Part shown: positions 54,796 through 64,000 of the stretch, in pieces | Layout: each line of letters starts with the position of its first letter | Position numbering within the stretch: the stretch's first letter is position 1 | Source of the DNA: Leptolyngbyaceae cyanobacterium JSC-12 | GTDB lineage: Bacteria > Cyanobacteriota > Cyanobacteriia > Leptolyngbyales > Leptolyngbyaceae | Length of the DNA: 64,000 bases | Reading direction: 5' to 3' | NCBI GenBank assembly: GCA_000309945.1 | Contig: CM001633.1 | Span: forward strand, 4,475,912 to 4,539,911 | Program-made: the position numbers and the translations under genes | Notes under the pieces: model-generated | Database searches by the model: none | What the model saw: only the letters and a program-made list of their open reading frames with translations | What the model was told of the DNA's origin: nothing

Positions 54796-56100
54796 ATGAA
54801 CGCTTGTGCAAATGCTTGTGACCTTGAGCAACTTAGCTCAAAAATGTATCATCTGATTTCTGAGCTATACCCCATTTGTCGTAGCATTACTGGCAATGGA
54901 GTACGCAAAACCTTGCATATTTTACAGCAGTATATCTCACTTGAGATGCATGAAGTTCCTACAGGGACACAGGTATTCGACTGGACTGTCCCCAAGGAGT
55001 GGAATGTTCGTGATGCATATGTCAAAAACTCATTGGGAGAGCGAGTCATTGACTTTCAAGCCTCTAACTTACACCTCTTAAACTACAGCGTTCCAATCCA
55101 TCAAATAATGTCCTTCTCTGAGTTAAAAGGGCATTTATTCACTCTCCCAGATCATCCTGATTGGATTCCTTACCGTACCTCTTATTACAATGAAAACTGG
55201 GGATTTTGTTTAAGTCATAATGCGCTTCAAAATCTCCAGGATGATGAATACGAAGTTTATGTTGATACTTCGTTGGAAGAAGGATCTTTAACCTATGGAG
55301 AATATTACCTTCCTGGAGAAATTGAGGAGGAAGTACTGTTCTCTTGCCATGTCTGTCATCCTTCCCTCTGTAATGACAATCTTTCAGGGATTGCCCTTGC
55401 TACCTTTTTAGCAAAGCACCTCAGCTCGCTACCGAGACGGTACTCTTACCGCTTCTTATTCATTCCTGGAACCATTGGTTCAATTACCTGGCTTAGCTTG
55501 AATGAATCCATTACCCACCGCATTAAGCATGGTTTAGTCATATCGGGGGTAGGAGATGCTGGCAAGATGACTTATAAAAAAAGTCGTCGTGGCAATGCAG
55601 AAATTGATCAAGCTGTGATTCATGTTCTAAAGCATTCAGGAGAAGACTACGCGATCGAAGAGTTTTCCCCCTACGGTTATGATGAACGTCAGTATTGTTC
55701 ACCCGGTTTCAATTTACCTATCGGACGTTTAGGCAGAACTCCTTTCGGAAAATATCCAGAGTATCACACCTCAGCAGATAACTTAGAGTTTATCAAGCTC
55801 GATTGTTTAATTAATTCATTTACAACTTATCTAGATATTATCGAAGTTCTAGAATATAACAAAAAGTACCTTAACACAAATCCAAAGTGTGAGCCTCAAT
55901 TAGGTAAAAGAGGTCTTTACAGTACATTGGGAGGCTATCAAAGTACTCAGAAAGCTCAAATGGCAATGTTATGGATTCTAAATCTGTCAGATGGTTCACA
56001 TTCTCTTCTAGAAATTGCTGCAAAAGCAAATATTGAGTTCCAATTAATTCACAAGATAGCTAGGAAACTTCAACAAAATGGCTTATTAGTTTCGGTATAA
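54796..56100 (+). CDS. DUF4910/DUF2172 aminopeptidase-like protein of glycan clusters
   Basis: This 434-residue protein has the M28-like aminopeptidase fold. FSCHVCHPSLCNDNLSGIALATFLA (near residues 180-205) carries the His and Asp metal ligands. PGTIGSITWLS and later YDERQYCSPGFNLPIGRLGRTP with YHTSADN near 325 add further ligands. A winged-helix-like tail (ILNLSDGSHSLLEIAAKANI) follows. These proteins occur in O-antigen and exopolysaccharide clusters, where they probably hydrolyse or form an amide on a sugar. The exact reaction is not known. Confidence 0.85.
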   Translation: MNACANACDLEQLSSKMYHLISELYPICRSITGNGVRKTLHILQQYISLEMHEVPTGTQVFDWTVPKEWNVRDAYVKNSLGERVIDFQASNLHLLNYSVPIHQIMSFSELKGHLFTLPDHPDWIPYRTSYYNENWGFCLSHNALQNLQDDEYEVYVDTSLEEGSLTYGEYYLPGEIEEEVLFSCHVCHPSLCNDNLSGIALATFLAKHLSSLPRRYSYRFLFIPGTIGSITWLSLNESITHRIKHGLVISGVGDAGKMTYKKSRRGNAEIDQAVIHVLKHSGEDYAIEEFSPYGYDERQYCSPGFNLPIGRLGRTPFGKYPEYHTSADNLEFIKLDCLINSFTTYLDIIEVLEYNKKYLNTNPKCEPQLGKRGLYSTLGGYQSTQKAQMAMLWILNLSDGSHSLLEIAAKANIEFQLIHKIARKLQQNGLLVSV

Positions 56101-56174
56101 ATACCGGAGAAAAATATAACTTTGTAGTAAATCTCTTAAAAGTTGTTTGAAACATATAAAAGGAGAAAGTTCTC

Positions 56175-57035
56175 ATGAAAGTTGTTTTATTCTGTGGTGG
56201 TTTAGGCACACGCCTAAGAGAGTATTCTGATACGATTCCGAAGCCAATGGTTGATATTGGCTATCGTCCTATTATTTGGCATTTAATGCGATATTATGCT
56301 CATTTCGGGCATAAAGATTTCATCTTATGCCTTGGCTACAAGGGAGACCACATTAAGAATTATTTCCTTAATTACAATGAGTGTTTGTCAAATAACTTTA
56401 CCCTATCTAAAGGTGGTAAAAGTATTCATCTGCAAACGAGTGACATTGAGGACTGGACAATTACATTTGTTGATACTGGATTGAGTTCTAACATCGGGCA
56501 GAGACTTGTGGCTGTTAAACCCTATTTGGAAGGTGAGGAAGCTTTTCTTGCAAATTATGCAGATGGGCTTAGTGATCTTGACCTTAACGTATATCTTGAT
56601 CATTTTTACAGACAAGCTAAAATTGCTAGCTTCTTAGCGGTTCAGCCATCCCAATCGTTTCATGTCGTTTCTCTAAATGATGATGCCCTAGTAGAAAACA
56701 TTCAGCCTGTTGGCGATTCAAATTTATGGATTAATGGCGGTTTTTTTGCTCTAAAGCAAGAGATTTTTGATTACATCCATGACGGAGAAGAATTAGTCCT
56801 TGAACCATTTCAGCGCTTGATTCAACGAAAAGAGCTAATTGCTTATAGAAATCCAGGTTTCTGGGCATGCATGGATACATTAAAAGAAAAGATGATGTTT
56901 GATGAAATGTATGCTAGGGGCAACACTCCCTGGGCTGTCTGGGAGACCTCTCAAAAATCTCTAATAGATTATTCCGAAAAGCTGAGACCGTCCTCAATGA
57001 CTGGAAAGCGTCTTCTTGCAAAAGAAAGTGCTTGA
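56175..57035 (+). CDS. rfbF: Glucose-1-phosphate cytidylyltransferase
   Basis: This 286-residue nucleotidyltransferase starts with VVLFCGGLGTRLREYSDTIPKPMVDIG (signature GG-GTRL and KPM). It has YADGLSDLDL with the catalytic Asp and NGGFFALKQEIFDYI. It makes CDP-glucose from CTP and glucose-1-phosphate. It is about 25 residues longer than the usual 257. The start follows a good AGGAG ribosome site (56161-56165). It supplies rfbG at 52331. Confidence 0.92.
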   Translation: MKVVLFCGGLGTRLREYSDTIPKPMVDIGYRPIIWHLMRYYAHFGHKDFILCLGYKGDHIKNYFLNYNECLSNNFTLSKGGKSIHLQTSDIEDWTITFVDTGLSSNIGQRLVAVKPYLEGEEAFLANYADGLSDLDLNVYLDHFYRQAKIASFLAVQPSQSFHVVSLNDDALVENIQPVGDSNLWINGGFFALKQEIFDYIHDGEELVLEPFQRLIQRKELIAYRNPGFWACMDTLKEKMMFDEMYARGNTPWAVWETSQKSLIDYSEKLRPSSMTGKRLLAKESA

Positions 57036-57121
57036 TCAAGCAAAAGCTTAAAACTTATGCCTTCAACGGCTTTCTGTAATTTCCTTGTTTGTAGTTAACA
57101 ATCACTGTTTGAGCGTAAACT

Positions 57122-57781
57122 ATGCTTAGCCTCACTTTCAATCATCAACAGCAAAACTCATTTCACCAAGTTTTATGCCTTGGTGCTCATAGTGATGATA
57201 TTGAAATTGGCTGCGGCGGTACTATTTTGAAGCTTGTTGAAATGTTCCCAAACTTAAGCTTTTATTGGGTGGTCTTTGGAACAGATGAACAGCGCAAGGA
57301 AGAGGCGATCGCTAGCGCAAATACCTTCTTAAAAGGAGTGGCTCAAAAAAATATCATAATTAAAGGTTTTCAAGATCGCTTCTTCCCCTATATTGGCGCT
57401 GAGATCAAAGAATTTTTTGATCAATTGAGAAAGGATGTATCTCCAGATTTGATTTTCACTCATTATCGAAATGATTTACATCAAGACCATCGACTCATTT
57501 CTGACTTAACCTGGAATACTTTTCGTAATCATATGATCTTGGAATATGAGATCATGAAATATGATGGAGACCTTGGAACACCTAATATGTTTGTTCATTT
57601 AGATGAGTCATTATGTCAAAGAAAAATAACTTATTTGTTAGAGCATTTTGTAACCCAATCTAATAAACATTGGTTTAATGAAGAAACCTTTTTATCCCTT
57701 CTTCGACTTCGTGGAGTTGAGTCGAATGCTCCAAATAAATATTCAGAAGCTTTTTACTGTCGAAAGGCAGTATTCATTTAA
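57122..57781 (+). CDS. PIG-L-family deacetylase
   Basis: This 219-residue protein carries LGAHSDDIEIGCGGTIL near residue 23 (the AHxDD zinc motif) and HQDHRLISDLTW near 123 (HxxH-type ligands). These are the key residues of PIG-L/LmbE N-acetylglucosamine deacetylases. In a glycan cluster it likely removes an acetyl group from an amino sugar. The DUF4910 gene upstream may act on the same group. Confidence 0.9.
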   Translation: MLSLTFNHQQQNSFHQVLCLGAHSDDIEIGCGGTILKLVEMFPNLSFYWVVFGTDEQRKEEAIASANTFLKGVAQKNIIIKGFQDRFFPYIGAEIKEFFDQLRKDVSPDLIFTHYRNDLHQDHRLISDLTWNTFRNHMILEYEIMKYDGDLGTPNMFVHLDESLCQRKITYLLEHFVTQSNKHWFNEETFLSLLRLRGVESNAPNKYSEAFYCRKAVFI

Positions 57782-57871
57782 GTTTCTATATCTCTGTACT
57801 CCTTTTTTCTAAAAAATTAAAAACTAGCATCTACCAAGATTTTCCCTTTCACTAAGCTAGCTTAACTAAAC

Positions 57872-59077
57872 ATGGATAAAACAGTTCCAAAAGTGGCTTT
57901 CCTTTTACACAATGTTGATAGTGGAGGTGTAGAGAGAGTGGTTGTAAACCTCCTTAAACAACTAGTAAAATATCCTATTCTACTAGAACTGGTGGTGTTT
58001 GAAAAGCAGGGAAACTTTTTGAATGAAGTTCCATCTGGAGTTAAGGTTGTTGAATTAATCAACCCTAATACTTCTGGTAGGTTAAGGCGTATATTTCCTC
58101 TAATACGATATTTGCGCCGAGAAAAACCGAGTGTGCTTGTTTCTCAGCTAGTACAGTTTAATGTCATTGCTGCGATCGCTAAAGTTCTATCAGGTATTTC
58201 TCTCCGGCTTATTTTGGTGGAACACCTTAGCTTTGATTCTTTAGAAGGTCAGCTTAAACACAACTTCAATGAAAGAATTGGCATTCTAAACTTATTAAGA
58301 CGTATTTTCTATCCCAAAGCTGACATGGTTGCTGCTGTTTCTCAAGGCTTAGCAACAGAGCTAGAAGAACATTTGAGGATGAGTTCAGGTAGTATTAAAG
58401 TACTTTATAACCCTGTTATCGATCAAGAGTTAATTGCTAAATCTCAAGCATTTGTTAGTCATCCATACTTTGGCTCTAACTGTCCTTTTACTTTTTTAGC
58501 TGCAGGGCGATTAGCCCCCCAAAAAGACTTTTTAACATTGATTCACGCTTTTGCCAATCTCCGACAAAGATATCTAGCACGATTAATAATCCTAGGAGAA
58601 GGATCTGAGCGACAGAAGTTAGAAGCTGCAATTGCACAATTAAATTTAGAATCAGATGTTTTCTTGCTTGGTTTTACTGATAATCCTTATGCATATATGA
58701 GTAAAGCTAATGTATTTGTCCTTTCCTCTCGATTTGAAGCATTACCAACTGTTTTAATTGAAGCATTAGCTTGCGGTTGTCAGGTAATTTCAACAGACTG
58801 CCCACATGGTCCAGATGAAATTTTAATGTCTGGTAAGTATGGCAGGCTAGTTCCTGTTGGTGATATCCAAGCTTTAGCTAATGCGATGGAACAAACAATT
58901 AATAGTTCTGTGAACCTAGACTTGACAAAATCTCGATTGCAGATGTTTTCTGTAGAGAAAGCAGTATCAGAGTATATGGAAGCAATGAATTTGACTTGCT
59001 ATTCCACTCAGAGTTCTTTTGGTCAGGATTATTTCTCAGTTGCACCAAATTTTTATTACTCTCACGTTCATCGATAG
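57872..59077 (+). CDS. Glycosyltransferase family 4
   Basis: This 401-residue GT-B enzyme has VDSGGVERVVVNLLKQL in the first domain (GG-E motif). The donor-binding domain has AAGRLAPQKDFLTLIHAFANL near residue 212, LGEGSERQKLEAAI near 240 and SSRFEALPTVLIEALACGCQVISTD near 290 (the EX7E region). It adds a sugar to a growing lipid-linked glycan at the cytoplasmic face. The last 30 residues are an unusual Tyr/Ser-rich tail. Confidence 0.92.
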   Translation: MDKTVPKVAFLLHNVDSGGVERVVVNLLKQLVKYPILLELVVFEKQGNFLNEVPSGVKVVELINPNTSGRLRRIFPLIRYLRREKPSVLVSQLVQFNVIAAIAKVLSGISLRLILVEHLSFDSLEGQLKHNFNERIGILNLLRRIFYPKADMVAAVSQGLATELEEHLRMSSGSIKVLYNPVIDQELIAKSQAFVSHPYFGSNCPFTFLAAGRLAPQKDFLTLIHAFANLRQRYLARLIILGEGSERQKLEAAIAQLNLESDVFLLGFTDNPYAYMSKANVFVLSSRFEALPTVLIEALACGCQVISTDCPHGPDEILMSGKYGRLVPVGDIQALANAMEQTINSSVNLDLTKSRLQMFSVEKAVSEYMEAMNLTCYSTQSSFGQDYFSVAPNFYYSHVHR

Positions 59078-59110
59078 CTGTTTCATAACTTCGAGGAATC
59101 TATTATAATT

Positions 59111-60061
59111 ATGCCCAGAGTTAGTATTGTACTTGTAAATTATAATTACGCGAATTATTTAGAAGAGCGAATTCAAAGCTTTTTGAACCAGACTTACAAA
59201 GATTTTGAATTAATTATTCTAGAGAATGGATCGACTGATGAAAGTGTAGAGATTATTCAGAGGTATGAAACAGATAACAGAGTTAAAGCTGTTTTTTATC
59301 CTGAGAATCAGCCTCTTTTTGAGAGATTCAATTTAGGAGTTGACCTTGCACAAGGAGAATATTTATTAATAGCAAGTTCTGATGATAGCTGTCATCCGGA
59401 ACTATTAGAAAAGTTGGTTGAAAAGTTAGATAATTATCCTAATGTTGGCTTAGTTTATTCGCAGTCCTGGGATATTGATAGTAAGGGAAATCGGTTACGT
59501 TCCTGGAAAGAATGGACAGATGATTTAAGTAAAGAGCAATGGTCTAATGATTATATTAAACCTGGAATAGACGAATGTAGGCATTTATTCTTTAAATGCA
59601 TAATTCCATGTTCTGGGGCAGCGCTAATTCGCCGCAAACTATTTTTAGAGGCTGGTAAATTTGATACTCAGATACCTCTGGCGGCAGACTGGATGGTGTA
59701 TGCAAAGATTTTAACCGTCTCAGATATTGCCTATGTAGCAGAGCCTCTCAATAACTTTAGAACTCATAGCAATACTTGGAGGAATATTACCAGACTCAAA
59801 CTTGAGCTTGAAGGACGGTTGCAAGTGTGGGGATATCTCTCTAAAAAAGTGCAAATTCCAGAGAATTTCTGGCAGGATGCTTATGAGCCTACATTAAGAT
59901 GGTGGATAAGGTCGATGTTTTCTAATGAGTTTTCATTTCATGAAAACTGGAAGATCTATAGGCTCTTTCGAGAAATTGATTCAAGAGTAAATCAACGTAT
60001 AGTAGATTATTTTGTTTATCTATTTTGGCAAAAGTTCCAGATTAGTAAACTTCGTTTTTAA
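59111..60061 (+). CDS. Glycosyltransferase family 2
   Basis: This 316-residue GT-A enzyme starts VSIVLVNYNYANYLEERIQSFLNQTYKDFELIILENGSTDES (key parts VNYN and ENGSTDES). It carries IASSDDSCHPELLEKL near residue 90, whose Asp pair binds metal and donor. A C-terminal domain with LAADWMVYAKIL follows. It transfers one sugar in the same pathway as the GT4 gene, 33 bases upstream. It ends the plus-strand cluster. Confidence 0.9.
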   Translation: MPRVSIVLVNYNYANYLEERIQSFLNQTYKDFELIILENGSTDESVEIIQRYETDNRVKAVFYPENQPLFERFNLGVDLAQGEYLLIASSDDSCHPELLEKLVEKLDNYPNVGLVYSQSWDIDSKGNRLRSWKEWTDDLSKEQWSNDYIKPGIDECRHLFFKCIIPCSGAALIRRKLFLEAGKFDTQIPLAADWMVYAKILTVSDIAYVAEPLNNFRTHSNTWRNITRLKLELEGRLQVWGYLSKKVQIPENFWQDAYEPTLRWWIRSMFSNEFSFHENWKIYRLFREIDSRVNQRIVDYFVYLFWQKFQISKLRF

Positions 60062-60155
60062 CGTAAGTTTTATTGCTGGTTTGAGAGAAGATTTTAGTTT
60101 TTGGCTTAAAGATTGGGAAGTCGCTGTTTTGGATTTTACCGGCATAGGAAAGTAG

Positions 60156-60959
60156 TTAATCAATCGGGCGATCGCACCTATTACCTGTTCTCCGACCTTG
60201 ACATGCAATACTTAAGAGACTTAAACCGGATGCTAAAACGATTGTACTGATGACAATCAGGGGATTGTTGAACCGTTTGACAGCGATCGCAATTAATGCC
60301 CAAATGATAACCAATACAAATGCAGTATCTTGTCGCTGCATCATTAATACAACTGCCAATGCACTGCTGACAACCAACATCACAACTGTCCAAACTTCAG
60401 GTGCAATACCCCAACCATTCCATCCGGCATCGTAGAGAATCAGTGCGACGTTGACAACGGTTGCGACTGAAATCCATCCTAGATACACACTAAACGGTAT
60501 CTGTAATAGCCATCGGTCTTGCCAGAAATTCGAGCGATCGCGGGTTCCCAACTGTAAGTATGCGCCAATTAGACAAAGCAGAATTGCCAGCATTGCCAGA
60601 ACCGACCAACCAAATAAATTTGAAAGAAACAGAACCACCCAAATTGCCTGAGCCATACAGGCTGCGATCAACCAATAACTAATAATTCGCAATTGAGGGT
60701 GCTGAGTTTGAGTCGGCAAAAATTGATAAATGCCAAATCCAATTAGTCCCAGGTAAATCACGCCCCAAATCGCAAAGGCATAGTTGGCTGGTATGATCAG
60801 CACGTCAGCAAAGCGAGTATTGGAGATTTCACCAATTGTTACTCCATTCGGAGGAGAAATATTCGACCAGGCGTTCACTGCAAATGAACCGAATATGGCG
60901 ACCACAGTGAGAAATTGGCGCAAGCGGTCTCCAGCAGTCGATGGCTGAGCACTTTTCAT
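60156..60959 (-). CDS. Tryptophan-rich sensory protein (TspO/MBR-like)
   Basis: From the ATG at 60959 this 267-residue protein has about seven membrane helices, longer than the five of classical TspO. It has many Trp and the motif-like FAIWGVIYLGLIGFGIYQ near residue 55 and VYLGWISVATVVNVALIL near 160. TspO proteins bind tetrapyrroles and affect stress responses. In cyanobacteria this longer form is common. It stands beside hemB, a tetrapyrrole gene, but on a separate transcript. Confidence 0.8.
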   Translation of the reverse strand: MKSAQPSTAGDRLRQFLTVVAIFGSFAVNAWSNISPPNGVTIGEISNTRFADVLIIPANYAFAIWGVIYLGLIGFGIYQFLPTQTQHPQLRIISYWLIAACMAQAIWVVLFLSNLFGWSVLAMLAILLCLIGAYLQLGTRDRSNFWQDRWLLQIPFSVYLGWISVATVVNVALILYDAGWNGWGIAPEVWTVVMLVVSSALAVVLMMQRQDTAFVLVIIWALIAIAVKRFNNPLIVISTIVLASGLSLLSIACQGRRTGNRCDRPID

Positions 60960-61276
60960 AAGCAATTCAACATAGAATAAGCACATGTTTCATAACAATT
61001 GTAAGCGGCTAAACATCAGGTATTAGAAACAAATTCTTACCTAGTGAAGATCTATCGTTTAGTGCTGTTGTGTAAGCATCAATTCAGACAAAATTTTATC
61101 AAGAAAATTTTGCTCAGCCATTTGGCAACTGAGTGGCTTAAGCCTTTTATCAGTTACCAAAATTCCTAATATGTCTATAACGTTGCCAATTTTAGGAGTG
61201 GGAGCCTTTTCCAGCAACGTTTCCAGGGTCTCCAAATTCCCTACTCCCACTCCCCATCACCTCTTCAACTCATTCA

Positions 61277-61564
<288 letters not shown>

Positions 61565-61573
61565 TCAATTCCC

Positions 61574-61588
61574 CGCTGCTCTGCAGCG
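61574..61588 (+). other. Left-end hairpin of the IS200/IS605 element
   Basis: CGCTGC (61574-61579) pairs with GCAGCG (61583-61588) around TCT. TnpA of this family recognises such single-stranded hairpins at the ends. Confidence 0.8.
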
Positions 61589-61600
61589 TAAAATGCAGGG

Positions 61601-62877
<1,277 letters not shown>

Positions 62878-62957
62878 TTACTAGAGCTTCACATCTTCAT
62901 TCCCTTTACTTCAGACTGCTGGTCAATAGTAGAACTTCGATAGAAGACATCGTATAA

Positions 62958-62972
62958 TGAGAATGATTATCA
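62958..62972. promoter_or_regulatory. Zur/Fur-type box in front of zur
   Basis: TGAGAATGATTATCA differs at one position from the cyanobacterial Zur box TGATAATNATTATCA as I recall it. It overlaps a TATAAT (62953-62958) and lies 24 bases before the GTG start of the Fur-family gene. It may also act on the divergent hemB promoter. Confidence 0.75.
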
Positions 62973-62996
62973 TTCGCTTATGATACAGTACTCACC

Positions 62997-63431
62997 GTGA
63001 AAAATGAGTCTCTTTCCTCAAAAACTCATATGCATCCCATGCCTGACTCGGCTCGCCTGACTCGAAACCAACAGTCTGTACTGGATCTACTGAGCCAGCA
63101 AACGCAACCCGTTTCGGCTCAGGCACTGTATAGTGTTCTGCGGCAGCAACAGGCGATCGGATTAGCAACGGTATACCGGGCGTTGGAGACCTTGAAGTTA
63201 CGCGGATTCGTTCAGAGTCGGGCAGGTGCAAACGGGGAATCACTCTACAGTCCAGTAGAGCAAGATCAGCATTATTTAACGTGTTTGCAGTGTGGGCGAT
63301 CGATTCCGTTGGCTCACTGCCCCATACAGGAATTAGAAGAACACTTGCAGCACTCCGTTCCGTTCAAGATTTACTATCATACGCTGGAATTCTTTGGACT
63401 GTGTGAGCCATGTATTCAGCAACCGAGGTGA
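62997..63431 (+). CDS. zur: Fur-family repressor, Zur (FurB) type
   Basis: This 144-residue protein starts with GTG at 62997; an internal ATG at 63030 (MHPMPDS) is an alternative. It has a winged helix (QSVLDLLSQQTQPVSAQALYSVLRQQQAIGLATVYRALETLK, quoted as SAQALYSVL and GLATVYRALE). The Zn-binding region has CLQCGRS and GLCEPC, with IYYHTLEFFG near the end. The sequence is closer to the cyanobacterial zinc regulator FurB/Zur than to Fur or PerR. It likely represses zinc uptake genes and itself through the upstream box. Confidence 0.88.
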   Translation: MKNESLSSKTHMHPMPDSARLTRNQQSVLDLLSQQTQPVSAQALYSVLRQQQAIGLATVYRALETLKLRGFVQSRAGANGESLYSPVEQDQHYLTCLQCGRSIPLAHCPIQELEEHLQHSVPFKIYYHTLEFFGLCEPCIQQPR

Positions 63432-63442
63432 ACCTCATGTTG

Positions 63443-64000
63443 TCATTGCCCAGATTGCTGAAACCCTTTTCCTGATCCATACCGTACCGTTCTAAATTCA
63501 ATTTGATTCGTGTTGGGACTGTAGAGTGTATAGGTTGCCTGTCCGGGAATACGTCCAACGTTGCCAACACCAATTACCTGCCGAGGTCTAACCAGGGTGG
63601 CTTGCGGTGAGGTAGCCTGGTCTAAAGTTGTGACGCTGGATGTCACACTGCCCTGCTGAATCTGATACTGAAACGTTAAGCCAGAGCGACCACAGAAAAG
63701 TGTGTTGGCATCCATTCGCATAAGGCGATCGAGCATCTGAATGGGTGGTGTCTCTGGAGTCAGTTCATCACTCACATTTACACTGCTACCGTGAATCAGT
63801 AAGCAATCGAACTCAAAGAAACCAAAATCCAGCGATCGCGTCCACTCCACCATTTCTCGCGGAATCGCATCCCACAAGGTTTTCACCATTTCCAGTCCAT
63901 AGCGCTCAATCAGTTCAGTGGGTTCTCCGGTTCGCCCTAAGCCATGTAAGATCAGCAACTGTTCTTCCCACCACCCCTGACACACTTGGGGCACAGGCTC
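63443..64000 (-). CDS. Metallophosphoesterase-like protein (partial, N-terminus off the window)
   Basis: The frame is open to the right edge and ends at 63443. It contains EEQLLILHGLGRTGEPTELIERYG, LDFGFFEFDCLLIHGSSVNVS and DANTLFCGRSGLTFQYQI. A variable end carries RPRQVIGVGNVGRIPGQATYTLYSP and IEFRTVRYG. The HGS and CGR(H)S-type motifs fit the second half of a calcineurin-like phosphoesterase, though the usual GHTH is here CGRSG. The metal-binding N-terminal motif is off the window, so activity cannot be judged. It converges with zur with 11 bases between them. Confidence 0.65.
   Translation of the reverse strand, partial: EPVPQVCQGWWEEQLLILHGLGRTGEPTELIERYGLEMVKTLWDAIPREMVEWTRSLDFGFFEFDCLLIHGSSVNVSDELTPETPPIQMLDRLMRMDANTLFCGRSGLTFQYQIQQGSVTSSVTTLDQATSPQATLVRPRQVIGVGNVGRIPGQATYTLYSPNTNQIEFRTVRYGSGKGFQQSGQ

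Overview
The window is chromosomal DNA from a cyanobacterium, most likely a filamentous or Leptolyngbya-like lineage (inference). The evidence is the dense scatter of HIP1 octamers (GCGATCGC), several cyanobacteria-type proteins (SLH/OprB iron-uptake porin, DUF3531, Sll0314-type TPR protein, DnaK2-type chaperone, FurB/Zur), and PEP-CTERM proteins. Most of the window is ordinary housekeeping sequence.

Layout. 1-20 kb: a GH19 tail, an isochorismatase/cupin pair, dnaK, clpS-CPBP protease, tsaE, an AI-2E-type permease, a CbbY-like phosphatase, an FKBP isomerase, dnaB, rplI, tRNA-Val(UAC), mazG, tlyA, two sister TPR proteins, an EcfA/CbiO-like ATPase and rsmG. 20-28 kb: an SLH porin flanked by two TonB-shaped anchored proteins, then the phosphate operon pstS-C-A-B (minus strand). 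28-41 kb: signalling and envelope genes (two PP2C phosphatases, an apparent pseudokinase, an AarF/UbiB kinase, an O-antigen-ligase-like protein), map, sufU, and a decayed HD-hydrolase gene. 41-45 kb: a patatin, a decayed IS982-type element that cuts off a small ORF, and an MscS channel.

45-49.5 kb is an arsenic island read on the minus strand: arsR, a second PstS-like lipoprotein, acr3, arsC, a Cys-phosphatase and arsH. Two ATCAA-N6-TTGAT-type dyads sit in front of its internal genes. 49.5-52 kb holds a PEP-CTERM alpha/beta hydrolase and two small membrane proteins.

52.3-60.1 kb is a plus-strand, more AT-rich surface-glycan cluster: CDP-glucose 4,6-dehydratase, a zinc-binding C-methyltransferase, a DUF4910 protein, glucose-1-phosphate cytidylyltransferase, a PIG-L deacetylase and two glycosyltransferases. 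Together they suggest synthesis and transfer of a CDP-linked, probably C-methylated deoxysugar.

60.1-64 kb: a TspO/MBR-like protein, hemB split by an intact IS200/IS605-type element, a zur gene with a Zur box, and a metallophosphoesterase running off the end. The clearest oddity is the hemB insertion: removing the element restores a full 334-residue frame exactly. I did not find a wholly new defence or mobile system. The best candidates for undescribed biology are the glycan cluster, the ars island with its PstS and phosphatase, the TonB-like pair around the porin, and a structured, terminator-ended intergenic region near 34.1-34.45 kb.
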